Shown here: in pieces, positions 36,711 through 48,723 of the stretch
Layout of the letters: each line of letters begins with the position of its first letter
Numbering within the stretch: the first letter of the stretch is position 1
DNA from: Nymphaea colorata
Lineage: Eukaryota > Streptophyta > Magnoliopsida > Nymphaeales > Nymphaeaceae
Length of the DNA stretch: 64,000 bases
Direction: 5' to 3'
Assembly: GCF_008831285.2 (NCBI RefSeq)
Contig: NC_045151.1
Coordinates: 617,544 to 681,543, forward strand
Notes under the pieces: model-generated
Databases searched by the model: none
What the model was told of the DNA's origin: nothing
What the model saw: the letters and a program-made list of their open reading frames with translations, nothing else
Program-made: the position numbers and the translations under genes

Positions 36711-39497
36711 AAGGTAACCAAGAAACTGCAAGAATGGTAACAAAATCTTGTAAGTGGTAAAGATGGTTAAGAGTTCCTCAAGAATTTGGGGTTTTAGTCA
36801 TCATGAAAATGGTGTGCCACTTAAATAGCTATCTCAGTTCTTTGAAGATGTGTTTGTCGAGGGTGTTTACGTTTATTACGTTGGAGACTACATTTTTCCT
36901 TGATGTGCTATGTTTTATTTCATATGTAAATTCTTTATCTGCTTTCTGTTGAAGGAACATTCCTATTTTCAGAAGAAATGAGGATCCAAAGAATTTCACT
37001 TTATTTTGTCAGCACCATCAGCTGTTACATTCAGAGTCTTAAGACCGTTTGGTGTTGGTTGCTGTGATTGTCAGTAATCCATCCACTTTGAGCAAGAAAC
37101 AATTTCCACTAGGAAAATTATTGTTGATTGCAGGCATCTTGTCTTAGCTGATCGCTTGCTGTCCAGAGGAACTGAACCTAAAACCAAAAGTAGCCAGGCA
37201 ATTCCACAGGCTAATTAGGTTAATAGAGTCGAAGTCTCATTTGGCAGTTGGCCTTGTTTGTATATGAGGTAATCCAGCTACTTCCTATGTTAAAGTGGAA
37301 ATACGGAGGCCAAATTCATTTATGTTTGACTTGATTATGTTTGTCCAGCCACATCCCCTTCAGGAAAAATTGTTGATATACCTGCTTTCCATCTTTTAAC
37401 TTTTGCAAGTGGAAGCAGGAATTTGCTACTGTGGGATCCCATCCTTTTTCCACCTTTTGTTGGAAGCGGGAACCTTATCAGATTAGGCCAAGCGACACAT
37501 CCAGGTATTGAACTCCTGACTCCTACTTGAAGGCCTTAAGCAGACCCACCTGGCCCGGTGAGCAAAGCTCCTGTTAGCACGTGTATTGGTTCTCTTGAAG
37601 CAGATGATGATGTTAATAGATCCTTTACTAGAACAACATTGTTTTGAATATGGGTCTCAAAATTTTTTGACCTGTTTATGCTGAGTGAGTCATGCTTTTA
37701 GGTTAACAACTTCAGTCTTGGAGGTCCTCTCTGATTTTGATTATATAATTATCAATTCACTATGGTCTCTTAAGAGAAAATTAAGTAATTTTTGCTGAAG
37801 TTCTACTGATGGTCACTACCAGCCTATGTGTTCTGTCTGCTATTTTACTTTTCATATTGTGTGTTTACTGAAATTCTTGGTGGCAGCAACTAACATATTC
37901 TCTGTTTAGTTGTAGGACAAAGAGGAGCTTGCTCTATGAAAAAGTCAATTTGGTCTCCTAACTTCTCAGGAAGTTTCCTGTATAAAGTACATAAAACTGT
38001 AACAGAGAAGGCTTCTGACAAGAGACGATTTTCTGACCTTAGCAATTGGCATCGGGAACTTCTAACCAAAGGTTTATAAAACCTTCCTTGGAACCCACTT
38101 TATATTGGTCTTTTTTTTTTTTTTTTTGATCCCCATTAAAACCAATGAGGTTTTTGGATGTGTCAAACTTTGCCAACATAGGATAAGCATGTTGCCGTCC
38201 CTTGTTCTATTTATCACTCAATGCAAACATCGAGACACATCTACCTTCCCACACAAGTCTTTCTAGTGCTCGAGCCTTGAGTCCAAGGATCCATACTCCA
38301 GGAGTTGAACTGAAAACCTGTTTCCACTGGAAGCTCTAGCATTAGCCTTGTTGAACTCATAGTCCTGTCAATTTGGTTGAGTTGCAAGTTGGCCCAATAA
38401 AATAAGTCAAGCTCTTTACTGGAAGGGGGATCACAGTTATTTGTATTTCTATTGTCAGTATAGGGGCACGTAACTTACTTTCGCTGATCTTTTCTCTTTT
38501 GAATTGCAGAAACTGTTGGAGCAGAGCTGGCTGAATTCTGGAGGTGGTCATGACGAACATACTGAAACGGAGGTGACAGCAACTAATTTTTGCATACCTG
38601 CACCTATTACCTATATAGCAACACAAATCTCAATCCTGAGACGGATTTGGCATGTCTGGCATATGTCTTTGATCCTGGTTTGAGGTTCAGTCTCGAATGG
38701 CTGCTACTTTGTATGTGTGCTACATGCATGATTTTATGTCCATGTATCTGTCATGGGCGTATATTTTGGTAAATGGAAGCAGCATGTACACAAAATTTTT
38801 TCCTTCGAAAATTACTAAAGATATTGCTTCTTTTTTATGGCAAAGTGCCTCTTGCGTGTATCTTCACTTTCTGCAGAACTGTAAGAAGATACTGCTTTTT
38901 CTGTGGAAAGACATTCTATTGTTTTATAATCACACTAGCGAGAAACGAAGAACATTTACCTTAACCTCCTTGCATGTGATGGTAGAATCATAGTTGGCCA
39001 GTGTGTGGACACAGATGGACTGGAGACCAGGTATGGGAATTGGATCAACTGGGTTGATTCTGGATAGCCGTAGTTTTTCAGAAATCCTGATCCTGGGTCT
39101 GATTCATTGCTTATGCATTGTAAACAAAAGCGATGAAGCAACAGCAGGTAATCCTCTAAACAGGTTCCATGTTCCTATGGTTTCGCAGGATCGACTTAAT
39201 CGATGGTACTAGTCCGTTTGGTGCTTGGTCTCAAATTCTGATTCGATCTTGTAAGGCCAAATCTAACCCAAACTTAGCTTAGAATACCCATATTTCAGTA
39301 CACTCAAATCAGTTTTGAGTTGGATTTTTTATTCAATTTGGACGTAGACTTCCATTTAGCTCTAAACCTGCATATGCAATTCAAATGAATCAAGTCCAAT
39401 TACCGATTGTATCTTTTGATATTTTACCAAATCCAACTAGTCAGTTTCAAATTCAGGTTGGTATTCTGATACCGTTGGTCGATTGGCATCCCTTACA
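36711..39497. other. GUF1 3' flank and intergenic DNA, no gene recognised
   Basis: Likely 3' UTR at the start, then AT-rich sequence with short open frames only. A poly-T run lies near 38110-38128. Nothing with a known domain was seen. Confidence 0.45.
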
Positions 39498-39505
39498 GTT
39501 GGCAC

Positions 39506-39682
39506 CAGGGGCAGAGGGAGGGGAGGGCCCGCTTAGGCCATGGCCTCACCCTGGCCAATGAAAAAAAAAACTTTTACATTGAAAAAAATATTATTTTTTA
39601 ATTACTCTATTTATTTTTTAGATTTAAATTCAGTTTGGTCCTATCCAGATCCAGAGGTTGGACTGTCCTGGCTCCGCCACTC
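39506..39682. mobile_element. hAT-type MITE with 8-bp target duplication
   Basis: A 177-bp element starting CAGGGGCAGAGGGAGG and ending CCTGGCTCCGCCACTC. The ends are imperfect inverted repeats (about 11 of 16 matches) of the common plant CAGGGGCGGAGCCAGG type. Both sides carry a perfect 8-bp duplication, GTTGGCAC (39498-39505 and 39683-39690), the hAT signature. The AT-rich core has no coding capacity. A related left end (CAGGGGCAGAGCTAG) occurs at 23566. Confidence 0.85.
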
Positions 39683-40014
39683 GTTGGCACAACACAAAAA
39701 ATGGATGAGTGATTTATCTCAATTCCTTTTTCAGCTTTTCTTTCACCAAGAAAAGTCATAAGTGCTGGTCCACATCACATGCTAATGTTGGTGGTTAAGC
39801 CTGACTACTTAGGCCTCCTGCCATGCTTCTGAGCTCCTTATTCTGACCAAGGCGTGACGATACCTAGTCCAAGTTTGATTTTATGATTGTCTATTTTGGA
39901 CCAAAATATTATGACCAAAAAACTTGGTAAAAAAAATGACACATGAATGCAGACTGATGACACGCAGGCTATGACACACATGAAAATTGTGGGTCCCAGT
40001 TGTACATCAGTATA

Positions 40015-40472
40015 TGTATAATGTCGCAAATGTTTAGTCCCGTATCGAAGATTGTGAGGAATCTTCAAGGATTTATAAAAGGGGTCATTGATGAGAATAT
40101 TGTTTTGGTTCCTTGCGTTTTTAGGGTTGGAGCCGAAACTGCTAAGGGGCGGGTTGGGATCTGCCGAACCAGGGGCCCGAGCTCGGGAGTGAGTCGGGTT
40201 GTTATAAGTGGTATCAGAGCCGGTTCAACACTCGGACCTAGGGTCCTACACGCGCAGACGCATGTGCCTTAAGGGAGATGGATTGTAATGCCCTAAATGT
40301 TTAGTCTCGTATCGAAAATTGCGAGAAATCTTAAAGGGTTTATAAAGGGGGTCATTGATGAGAAGATTGTTCTGTTTCTAGCCTTTTTAGGATTGAAGCC
40401 GAAACTGCTAAAGGGCGGGTTGGGATCTACCAAACCAGGGGCTCGAGCTCGGGAGTAGGTCGGGTTCTTATA
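40015..40472 (+). mobile_element. miniature LTR retrotransposon (TRIM-like)
   Basis: Two direct repeats of about 190 bp (40015-40206 and 40284-40472), both starting TGTA...AATG and including AATGTTTAGTC, CGTATCGAA, a TATA-like GATTTATAAA / GGTTTATAAA and GGGCGGGTTGGGATCT. They flank a core of only 77 bp. Three bases after LTR 1 is the primer-binding site TGGTATCAGAGC (40209-40220), complementary to the 3' end of initiator tRNA-Met. Just before LTR 2 is a purine tract (AAGGGAGATGGA, from 40271). LTR-PBS-PPT-LTR with no coding space is the TRIM layout. No clean target duplication was found, and the LTR 3' ends look mutated (TTATA for TTACA). Confidence 0.82.
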
Positions 40473-40546
40473 ATATGTATGTATATATAAAATATATACC
40501 GTAAAATATGCTCATTTGCGCCAGTCCAGAAACAAGGGAGATTAAA

Positions 40547-43040
40547 CTGGTGGGTGCCTAGGACCGACCGCCTAAACTAGCTGCTGAATGTCGAACTCCC
40601 TTTCCAAGGATCTCTTGAGATAGACGCGGAAAACAATATAAGAGGGCTTATACAACTCAATTCCCGCCGGACATGCAACCCCGACTAAAATTTTTCCCAC
40701 TATGACGTGAAAACTGGAATGGTTTCCCAAAACCCCAAAGGCCGACTCCTATCACAGACGCAAGGAGGGTCGAGGCTAGTATAACCGATGCAATACAAGT
40801 AAGCACTTATATCACTCAACGCGCATCACATTCAAGCAACCAAACCATAACAAGCATGCCTAGACGAGCAAACCACGCCCGCAACCCCTAGGTGGTCAAG
40901 CAGCCCGTAGGTGTTTCTTCGGCACTCGTGCCTAAGAGGACCCCGGTCGGCCACAACGCCTTCAAGGTGGGCTCAAAGCAAGAACACCCAACCCCGCTCT
41001 ATAGGGGGGAATCGACACCAACCTTCCCGGAGCTAGTCCGGGGTCACGCCGTGACCAAAAAGTCCAGGTCACAGCACTCAGCAATCAGCCCACTCTGTCA
41101 CGTGGGGTGATCGCACAGCTCGGCTGGAGGAAGGAGTGCGGTGCGTCTCGGTTCAGCCCCTTCTACTTGGTTCTGCCGCAACAACACAGAGCCGCAACAA
41201 GGGATAACACCTCCCGCGCAGCCTCTGCTTCAGCAGCTCGAGAGTAGCAGGGATGAATCCTGCTCAGTCCTGGTAGCTCTGCAGCAACTATAGAAGACAG
41301 CAAGGGGAGAGTCGGCCGCTGCTTACGAACGGTCGTCAGGAATGCCCATCTCTGTTTTCCCCTTCGCTCAAAACGACAGAGAATAAGGGTTCGGTTCAGC
41401 GGCTTCACGGCACCAACAGAAAGGGGTTTTCACAGCAGCTCGCGGCAACCACGAGTGAGGGGTCCTTCGCAGCAACAGCAGCAGCACTCAGGTCCCTCCA
41501 AGGAGCAGGAGATCGAACAAGCCCTTCCTCACAGCAACACGAGGGTTTCAGGTTCACAGCTCGCTCGGGTGCTCTCTGTTCCACCGTCTTCAACAGCGCC
41601 TCGTCGACTCCTCCTTAGAAGCACAGCAAGGAACAACTCTTAAACAGGGAAGGAAGGAAAGCAGGAATGCACAGGAGGAGGGAGAAAGAGGAGCACCGGT
41701 CACGGTGCTTCTCCCGAAGACAGAAGTCGATTCGGGGAAGCTACAGGCAAAGCCTCTGTTCTGGAGGACGCTCGAGCCGTTGTCTGCAGGTGGAAGAGCG
41801 TCTACCAGGGGAGGATGGCGAAACCCAGCTGAGAAGCCGTCGTTTGGGGGTTGTTCAAGGGGCTCCAACACGCTCGAGGAGTAGATGATCACCAGGAAGA
41901 CGAAGCCCGACGCAGTTGCAGCTCAATTCGTCGAAGAGGAGCACGCTCGAGCTCTGCTTACACAGGTTCTGGAAGAAGACGACCCGCCAGACCTTTGGAG
42001 CTTCAAAAATTCGCCATAAATCGTAGGGAGCTCCTAAAATCGTCAAACTTGGCTGAGAGGCAGCCAACACCTCAAGGATTAGACGCCCAAATTTGAGGAG
42101 CAACCGAGCACGGAAGACCCTAGTCGTTGAGCAGATTTCTTCCTTCTGAGCTCCAAATCGGACGAAATAAGAAGAATGCAGCAATGAAATCGGTGTGGAT
42201 GGGTTTATAACTAATAAACGAAAAGAATGGAAGTAAAAACATCACCAGAGTCCATTGTAATCCCAAGAATGAACAGATTCCTGGGTCGCGGTGGTTACAG
42301 GCGGTAATATTGAAGAAACGCCGCCGATTTCCGCCCGATTCCGTTCGGGGCCGCCTATGCCGCCATCCACCGTTGGATCTTCACGAAGTGGATAGGAGCG
42401 CCTGGATGTTAGGAAGCGAACGACACCGGAGTCGGGAAGATCGGCCGGTCGGATCGCCAGAAAATGCGCCGTAAACACGAAGTGGTCGGCGGCGGCGCCT
42501 GTCAGGAACCCGCCTGTTTGTTCTTCATTTTCCGGCCTCGCCGAAAAAACGGTAGAACCCACCGGAGATTTTCAAAATGCTATTCCAGAGTCATTTCTGA
42601 GCCAAGTTGAACGTTCTTGGGCTGGTTTTGCTCAGAAATCTGTTAGGAATCTTTTGGTATTGCCATAAACACGTTTTGATTTCGCTGGTGACCGGAATCA
42701 TCGCTGGAGTGCTCGCTGGTCACCGGAGTTGGGGAAGAGCAGCGTCTGAAAATCCCGTGCCTCTTAAAATCGCTGTATCTTCCTCGTTTTTGAACGGAAT
42801 CCGATGATCTTGGGCTCCCTGGATGCGAAAATTTGTTAGGAATCTACCCAGAGGATCATCCACACAAATTTATCAGTAGTTTGCACTGAATCGAAGCTAG
42901 ATTGCACGGTGGTTGCAGCGATTGGGGAAGAACAGCGTCTGCACTCTCGTTCGATTCAGCTAAGCGGATGCTCTGATACCAAACTGGTGGGATCCCGGCT
43001 GCGAGGGCTGTCGAAGGCCGCTGTCTAGAGGATCCCAACT
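40547..43040 (-). repeat. inverted repeat, left arm (LTR-element leader/internal region)
   Basis: Collinear, in inverse orientation, with 45713-48252. The outer edge reads CTGGTGGGTGCCTAGG here and the complement of it at the other arm. A minus-strand primer-binding site (complement of TGGTATCAGAGC) lies at 42970-42981, next to the LTR end GGGATCCCACCAG. Only short frames are present, matching on both arms; none encodes gag, protease, reverse transcriptase or integrase that I recognise. The arms differ by scattered substitutions and small indels (2494 against 2540 bp). Confidence 0.82.
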
Positions 43041-43386
43041 TGAAAGGCTCCCAAGGGATTATGGACCGTGTTGTCATCAAGTGTTTTTCTATTTACCCGC
43101 CCTTACTCCCAAATCCAAAATTGTAGTGTTTGCGGGCGGCCAGTATATTAGAGCCAAGAGGCTCAAAGGTCAGGTATACGATAGAGGGAAACCATACGGA
43201 GAGACCACAGGGGCCAGTTGTGCATGGGCAGACTAGGATCGAAGGCAAGAGTCTCTACTTCGGTTTTTACCAAGAGATTATGGACCCCATCCCGAGAGCC
43301 ACAAAAGGGGGTCAAAAGGGCAACGAACTAGAAGAGAGGGTGGGCTGAGAGAGATTGGTTGGGTCACCCTAAGGGGATACCACAGT
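43041..43386 (+). other. junction segment between the left arm and the LTR block
   Basis: On the minus strand the left arm continues into TGATGACAACACGGTCC (ending near 43079), which has no counterpart beside the right arm. The rest (43080-43386) has no recognisable domain. It could be retrotransposon 3' sequence, since it leads directly into the polypurine tract at 43407. Confidence 0.4.
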
Positions 43387-44893
43387 CTTGGGGACAAGCT
43401 TGTTTTAAGGAAGGTGGATCTGATACGAGCCTACTTTGGACTCGACCAGGACTAGCTGAGACTGCTGCCGAATCCCATCGACAACCCAGGGCCGGGTACG
43501 TTAAACCCGCCTGCGCGAATCCCTTGTCGCCAGACGGGCATGAGAGGCTTGGTAAGGGTGAGACTTGGCCACGGTGTGACGGAGGTTGTGAGGCTGTGTT
43601 AACCATGTTTGATGTAGTCCTTAGCACTGTAGACCCCGATCCAAGCAAAGCATTACACCAGGTAACCATGAAGGGCAGCCACTGCCGGCCACAGGCACAG
43701 CACGGCCAAGCACACAGCCGAGGGACGTCGCAGGCTACAGGGCGCCGAGGACGCAGGCAGGACAGCATCGCCACAGGAGGTCACTTATGGCTTGGGGAGG
43801 CTATCGCAGACGAGGAGACCGCCAGCGGCTCTATCACAGGCCATTGGGAGGTTACCGCAGCAGAGGAGACAGTCGGGTGCCGAGCACAGGCAAGCCACCG
43901 CGCAGGAGGCCACTCGCGCCTTAGGGAGGTTATCAGGCCACTGTCGACACCAGCCGAGAGTTCTAGGGAGGTTAGCGAGCGGACACCAGCGGCAGCGACA
44001 GTGCACGGGCAAGGCGACGCTTTCTGTTGTGAGACTAATGAGCCTCAGGCACCAACGGCACCAGCTCACGGACAGGAGGCCGACTCTTGTTGAGAGGTTA
44101 ACGCACACTGAGACCTTTCCAACGGGGGCAGCGTTTTTGTGTAGGGAGGTTACTTGGAGCATCCAGGCCCAGCTAGCCGAGCCCAGCCTAGACTACACCA
44201 GCGTTGACTTGAGGGAGATGGTCCGAGATCAGCCACCAGACCCAGCCGACCCGACCAAGACCGAGGTGGGTCCATGTACGGAGTTGACCGAGCTAGGTCC
44301 GATCAAACCTAGACCGAGCCCAGTTGACCGACCTAGCCACGCGCACCCACTTGACTCAGACCGAGTGGGAGGAGTTACAGGTCCGAACCGACCATAGCAG
44401 ACCGAGACGGAGCCATTTCAGGTCGAGACAGAGTGCTTACAGCGATATGGGTCAGTTTGGAGCAGTTTTGACAGGATCCGGTCCAGGACGCGATCCAGAT
44501 CCAGCAGTTTAGTGAGGAACCGGTTTTGTTTCAGTTCTGTTTTAGTTATGTACCGACCCGGTTTGAGACTTAGACCGAACCGAGTCATGCTATAGTTTAA
44601 ATACTCTCTTTGCATTGTTTGCCCTAAGTTTTTGAATGGAAAAATAACCAAAGTTTGAGATCTTCTCTCTCATCCTTCGTTTTTTCCTCCTCCCTTTGTC
44701 GGAATTATCTTCTTCCTCGTCTTTGTCTGAAACACCTCAACCCGAGAGCTTCTCGTAGCTCAACCTCTGCAACCGAGAGATCACAGCGGTGATCTCCCTC
44801 ATTTCTTCAAGCTTCTTTGGTTCCTCTTCAACCGGAAGTCTACAGGCGAGGAGAACCGGCAGGTTCTTCCTTCCTCCGTTCATCTTCCCCAAC
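43387..44893 (+). mobile_element. long LTR-type repeat, copy 1
   Basis: Direct repeat of 48724-50253. It begins with a short stretch and polypurine tract (AAGGAAGGTGG, 43407-43417), followed by TGATACGAGCC at 43421, which looks like an LTR 5' end. Inside, a TATA-like TTTAAATACTC (about 44596) is followed by AATGGAAAAATAACC, as in an LTR U3/R region. Homology to an inverted fragment at 48256-48712 extends to 45018. If the LTR runs to the primer-binding site at 45762 it would be about 2.3 kb, but its 3' end is not proven. Open frames crossing it (for example 43359-44093) have odd composition and no known domain. Confidence 0.65.
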
Positions 44894-45712
44894 TCACCGA
44901 GAAGGCCAAACCGACGCAGGCTCAGCGACCATGGCTGAACCGAGAGGTCGTGCTGGCCAACAGGGAAGGGAATCGTTGGGCAGAGTGAGTCTAGACGACA
45001 ACTCGTGCCTCCGGTGATCCTCAGACGACGGATTCCGACGAAAAGGAGTGGCATCGGGCAGGAAAGAGACGCGTGCAGGCCTCAACAAGCCGACGCGTAT
45101 TCCTCTTCGGTCGAGCTTCTTATCGCCGGTATCTTTTGGAGATTTTGCCTCCATTGCATTCCTCTCGAAGTCTACTGCAACTTTGCATTTTGAACTTCTG
45201 GATTTGGTGAAGAATCGAGTAAGAATCGATCGGAAATAGGCGGCTGGTCTCTATCAAGCATTTCCGCCGACCAATTCCTGTTTCTGGCGATCGGATCGTC
45301 GGATTGTGTTGATCTCGGTGCTATTTTCTTCCTGACATCCTGAAGATCATTCCCACCAAGTTTGGCGTCGATCGGACCACGGACGGCACTCCTGGAGGCC
45401 ATGTTATGAATCAGGTGGTTTCGGGCGGCGAGTGGTCTTGAGCACCGTCAGGCAATGGGCAACTTCTAGGCTCAACAAGTGGGCCTTCTGGTGCTTGGAT
45501 TCTCCCCAAATTTTGGGCGTCTACTCCTGAGGATGTTGGCTTCCCCTCCACCAATTTTCGGGATTTTTGGACTCTTCCACAAATTGTTACGAATTTTAGA
45601 GTGAAGCTCACTCTGTCAGGCCTGAAGCTGAGTCGACGAACAGCCTCTTTCCAGTTCCGTTTCAATCCTTCCACAACGAACAAGCTGAGCGAGATCTTGG
45701 GCAGTTGGGATC
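44894..45712 (+). other. probable 3' part of the LTR, before the primer-binding site
   Basis: The first about 125 bp (to 45018) repeat in inverse orientation at 48256 onward. The remainder (45019-45712) lacks another close copy in the window but shares motifs such as TTTTGGGCGTCTA with the right arm (near 46705), suggesting an older related sequence. Confidence 0.4.
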
Positions 45713-48252
45713 CTCTAGACAGCGGCCTTCGACAGCCCTCGCAGTCGGGATCCCACCAGTTTGGTATCAGAGCATCCGCTCAGCTGAATCGAACGAACGG
45801 TGAGAGTGCAGACGCTGTTCTTCCCCAATCGCTGCAACCACCGTGCAATCCAGCTTCGATTCAGTGCAAACTACTGATAAATTTGTGTGGATGATCCTCT
45901 GGGTAGATTCCTAACAAATTTCCGCATCCAGGGAGCCCAAGATCATCAGATTCCGTTCAAAAATGAGGAAGATACAGCGATTTGAAGAGGCACGGGATTC
46001 TCAAACGCTGCTCTTCCCCAACTCCGGTGACCAGCGAGCACTCCAGCGATGATTCCGGTCACCAGCAGAATCAAAACGTGTTTATGACAATACCAAAAGA
46101 TTCCTAACAGATTTCTGAGCAAAACTAGCCCAAGAACGTTCAATTTGGCTCAGAAATGACTCTGGAATAGTGTTTTGAAAATCTCCGGCGGGTTCTGCCG
46201 TTTTTCTGGCGAGGCCAAAAAATGAAGAACAAACAGGCGGGTTCCTGACAGGCGCCGCCGCCGACCACTTCGTGTTTACAGCGCATTTTATGGCGATCCG
46301 ACCGACCGATCTTCCCGACTCTAGTGTCGTTCGCTTCCTAACATCCATGCGCTCCTATCCACCAATTTTCGTGAAAATCGAACGGTGGATGGCGGCGTGG
46401 GTGACCCCGAACGAAATCGGGCGGAAATCGGCAGCGTTTCTTCAATATCGCCGCCTGTAACCACCGCAACCCAGGAATCTGTCATTTTTGGGATTACAAT
46501 GGATTCCGGTGATGTTTTTACTTCCATTCTCTTCGTTTATTAGTTATAAACCCATCCACACCGATTTCATTGCTGCATTCTTCTTATTTCGTCCGATTTG
46601 GAGCTCAGAATGAAGAAATCTGCTAAGAAAACGGGCGACGAGCTTCCTGAAGAACGCAGGTTTCGGGCTCAACGACTGGGGTCTTCCGTGCTCGGTTGCT
46701 CCTCAAACTTTGGGCGTCTAATCCTTGACGTGTTGGCTGCCTCTCAGCCAAGTTTGACGATTTTAGGAGCTCCCTACGATTTATGGCGAATTTTTGAAGC
46801 TCCAAAGGTCTGGCGGTCGTCTTCTTCCAGAACCTGTGTAAGAAGAGCTCGAGCGTGCTCCTCTTCGACGAATTGAGCTGCAACTGCGTCGGGCTTCGTC
46901 TTCCTGGTGATCATCTACTCCTCGAGCGTGTTGGAGCCCCTTGAACAACCCCCAAACGACGGCTTCTCAGCTGGGTTTCGCCATCCTCCCTTGGTAGACG
47001 CTCTTCCACCCGCAGACAACGACTCGAGCGTCCTCCAAAACAGAGGCTTTGCCTCTAGCTTTCTCGAATCGACTTCTGTCTTTGGGAGAAGCACCGTGAC
47101 CGGTGCTCCTCTTTCCCCCTCCTCCTGTGCATTCCTGCTTTCCTTCCTTCCCTGTTTAAGAGTTGTTCCTTGCTGTGTTTCTGAGGAGGAGTCGACGATG
47201 CGCTGTTGAAGACGGTGGAACAGAGAGCACCCGAGCGAGCTGTGAACCTGAAACCCTCGTGTTGCTGTGAGGAAGGGCTTGTTCGATCTCCTGCTCCTTG
47301 GAGGGACCCGAGTGCTGCTGCTGTTGCTGCGAAGGACCCCTCACTCATGGTTGCCGCGAGCTGCTGAGAAAACCCCTTTCTGTTGGTGCCGTGAAGCCAC
47401 TGAACCGAACCCTTATTCTCTGACGTTCTGAGCGAAGGGGAAAACAGAGATGGGCATTCCTGACGACCGTTCGTAAGCAGCGGCCGACTCTCCCTTGGCT
47501 GTCTTCTGTAGCTGCTGCAGAGCTACCAGGACTGAGCAGGATTCATCCCTGCTACTCTCGAGTTGCTGAAGCAAAGGCTGCGCGGGAGGTGTTATCTCTT
47601 GTTGCGGCTCTGTGTTGCTGCGGCAAAACCAAGTAGAAGGGGCTGAACCGGGACGCACCGCTCTCCTTCCTCCAGCCGAGCTGTGGGATCACCCCACGTG
47701 ACAGAGTGGGCTGATTGCTGAGTGCTGTGACCTGGACTTTTTGGTCACGGCGTGACCCCGGACTAGCTTCGGGAAGGTTGGTGTTGATTCCCTCCTATAG
47801 AGCGGGGTTGAGTGTTCTTGCTTTGAGCCCACCTTGAAGGCGTTGCGACCGACCGGGGTCCTCTTAGGCACGAGTGCCGAAGTCACACCTACGGGCTGCT
47901 TGACCACCTAGGGGTTGCGGGCGTGGTTTGCTCGTCTAGGCATGCTTGTTATGGTTTGATTGCTTGAATGTGATGCGCGTTGAGTGAGGTGAGTGTTTAC
48001 TTGTATCGCATCGGTTGTACTAGCCTCGATCCTCCTTGCGTCTGTGATAGGAGTCGGCCTTTGGGGTTTTGGGAAACCATTCCAGTTTTCACGTCCTAGT
48101 GGGAAAAATTTTAATCGGGGTTGCATGTCCGGCGGGAATTGAGTTGTATAAGCCCTCTTATATTGTTTTCCGCGTCTATCTCAAGAGATCCTTGGGAAGG
48201 GAGTTCGGCATTCGACAGCTAGTTTAGGCGGTCGGACCTAGGCTCCCACCAG
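45713..48252 (+). repeat. inverted repeat, right arm (LTR-element leader/internal region)
   Basis: Mirror of 40547-43040. It starts with the LTR-end sequence GGGATCCCACCAG followed by the primer-binding site TGGTATCAGAGC at 45762-45773, in plus orientation. About 2.5 kb follow with no recognisable gag or pol. The short frames it contains recur on the other arm. This is consistent with a non-autonomous (LARD-like) or heavily decayed LTR element. Confidence 0.82.
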
Positions 48253-48255
48253 TGT

Positions 48256-48712
48256 ATCACCGGAGGCACGAGTTGTCGTCTAGACTCACTCTGCCCGACG
48301 ATTCCCTTCCCTGTTGGCCAGCACGACCTCTCGGTTCAGCCGTGGTCGCTGAGCCTGCGTCGGTTTGGCCTTCTCGGTGAGTTGGGGAAGAAGAACGGAG
48401 GAAGAGGAAGAACCTGCCGGTTCTCCTCCGCCTGAATCTCCCAGTTGAAGAAGAACCAGAGGAGCTTGAGGAAAGGAGGGTGATCACCGTCGTGATCTCT
48501 CGGTTGCAGAGGTTGAGCTACGAGAAGCTCTCGGGTTGAGGTGTTTCAGACGAAGACGAGGAAGATGATGATTCCGACAAAGGGAGGAGGAAAAAACAGA
48601 GGATGAGAGAGAAGATCTCAAACTTTGGTTATTTTTCCATTCAAAAACTTAGGGCAAACAATGCAAAGAGAGTATTTAAATTATAGCATGACTCGGTTCG
48701 GTCTAAGTCTCA
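48256..48712 (-). repeat. inverted copy of LTR segment 44575-45018
   Basis: Reverse-complement copy of the LTR region containing the TATA-like box and downstream leader. It begins ATCACCGGAGGCACG and ends at GTCTAAGTCTC. It abuts the right arm on one side and a direct LTR copy on the other, so it sits in the opposite orientation to both neighbours. Confidence 0.8.
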
Positions 48713-48723
48713 GCTAGGTCGAG

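Noticed and set aside
40892-41110. 72-residue frame found on both inverted arms, as a possible conserved small gene
   Set aside because: It recurs because the arms are copies of each other. It is antisense to the primer-binding-site orientation and has no recognised domain.
43359-44397. Open frames of 200-244 residues over the long LTR repeat (also 48861-49757)
   Set aside because: They overlap in several frames on both strands, have Arg/Pro/Gln-skewed composition from GC-rich DNA, and recur only because the DNA is duplicated. No gag, pol or host domain was recognised.
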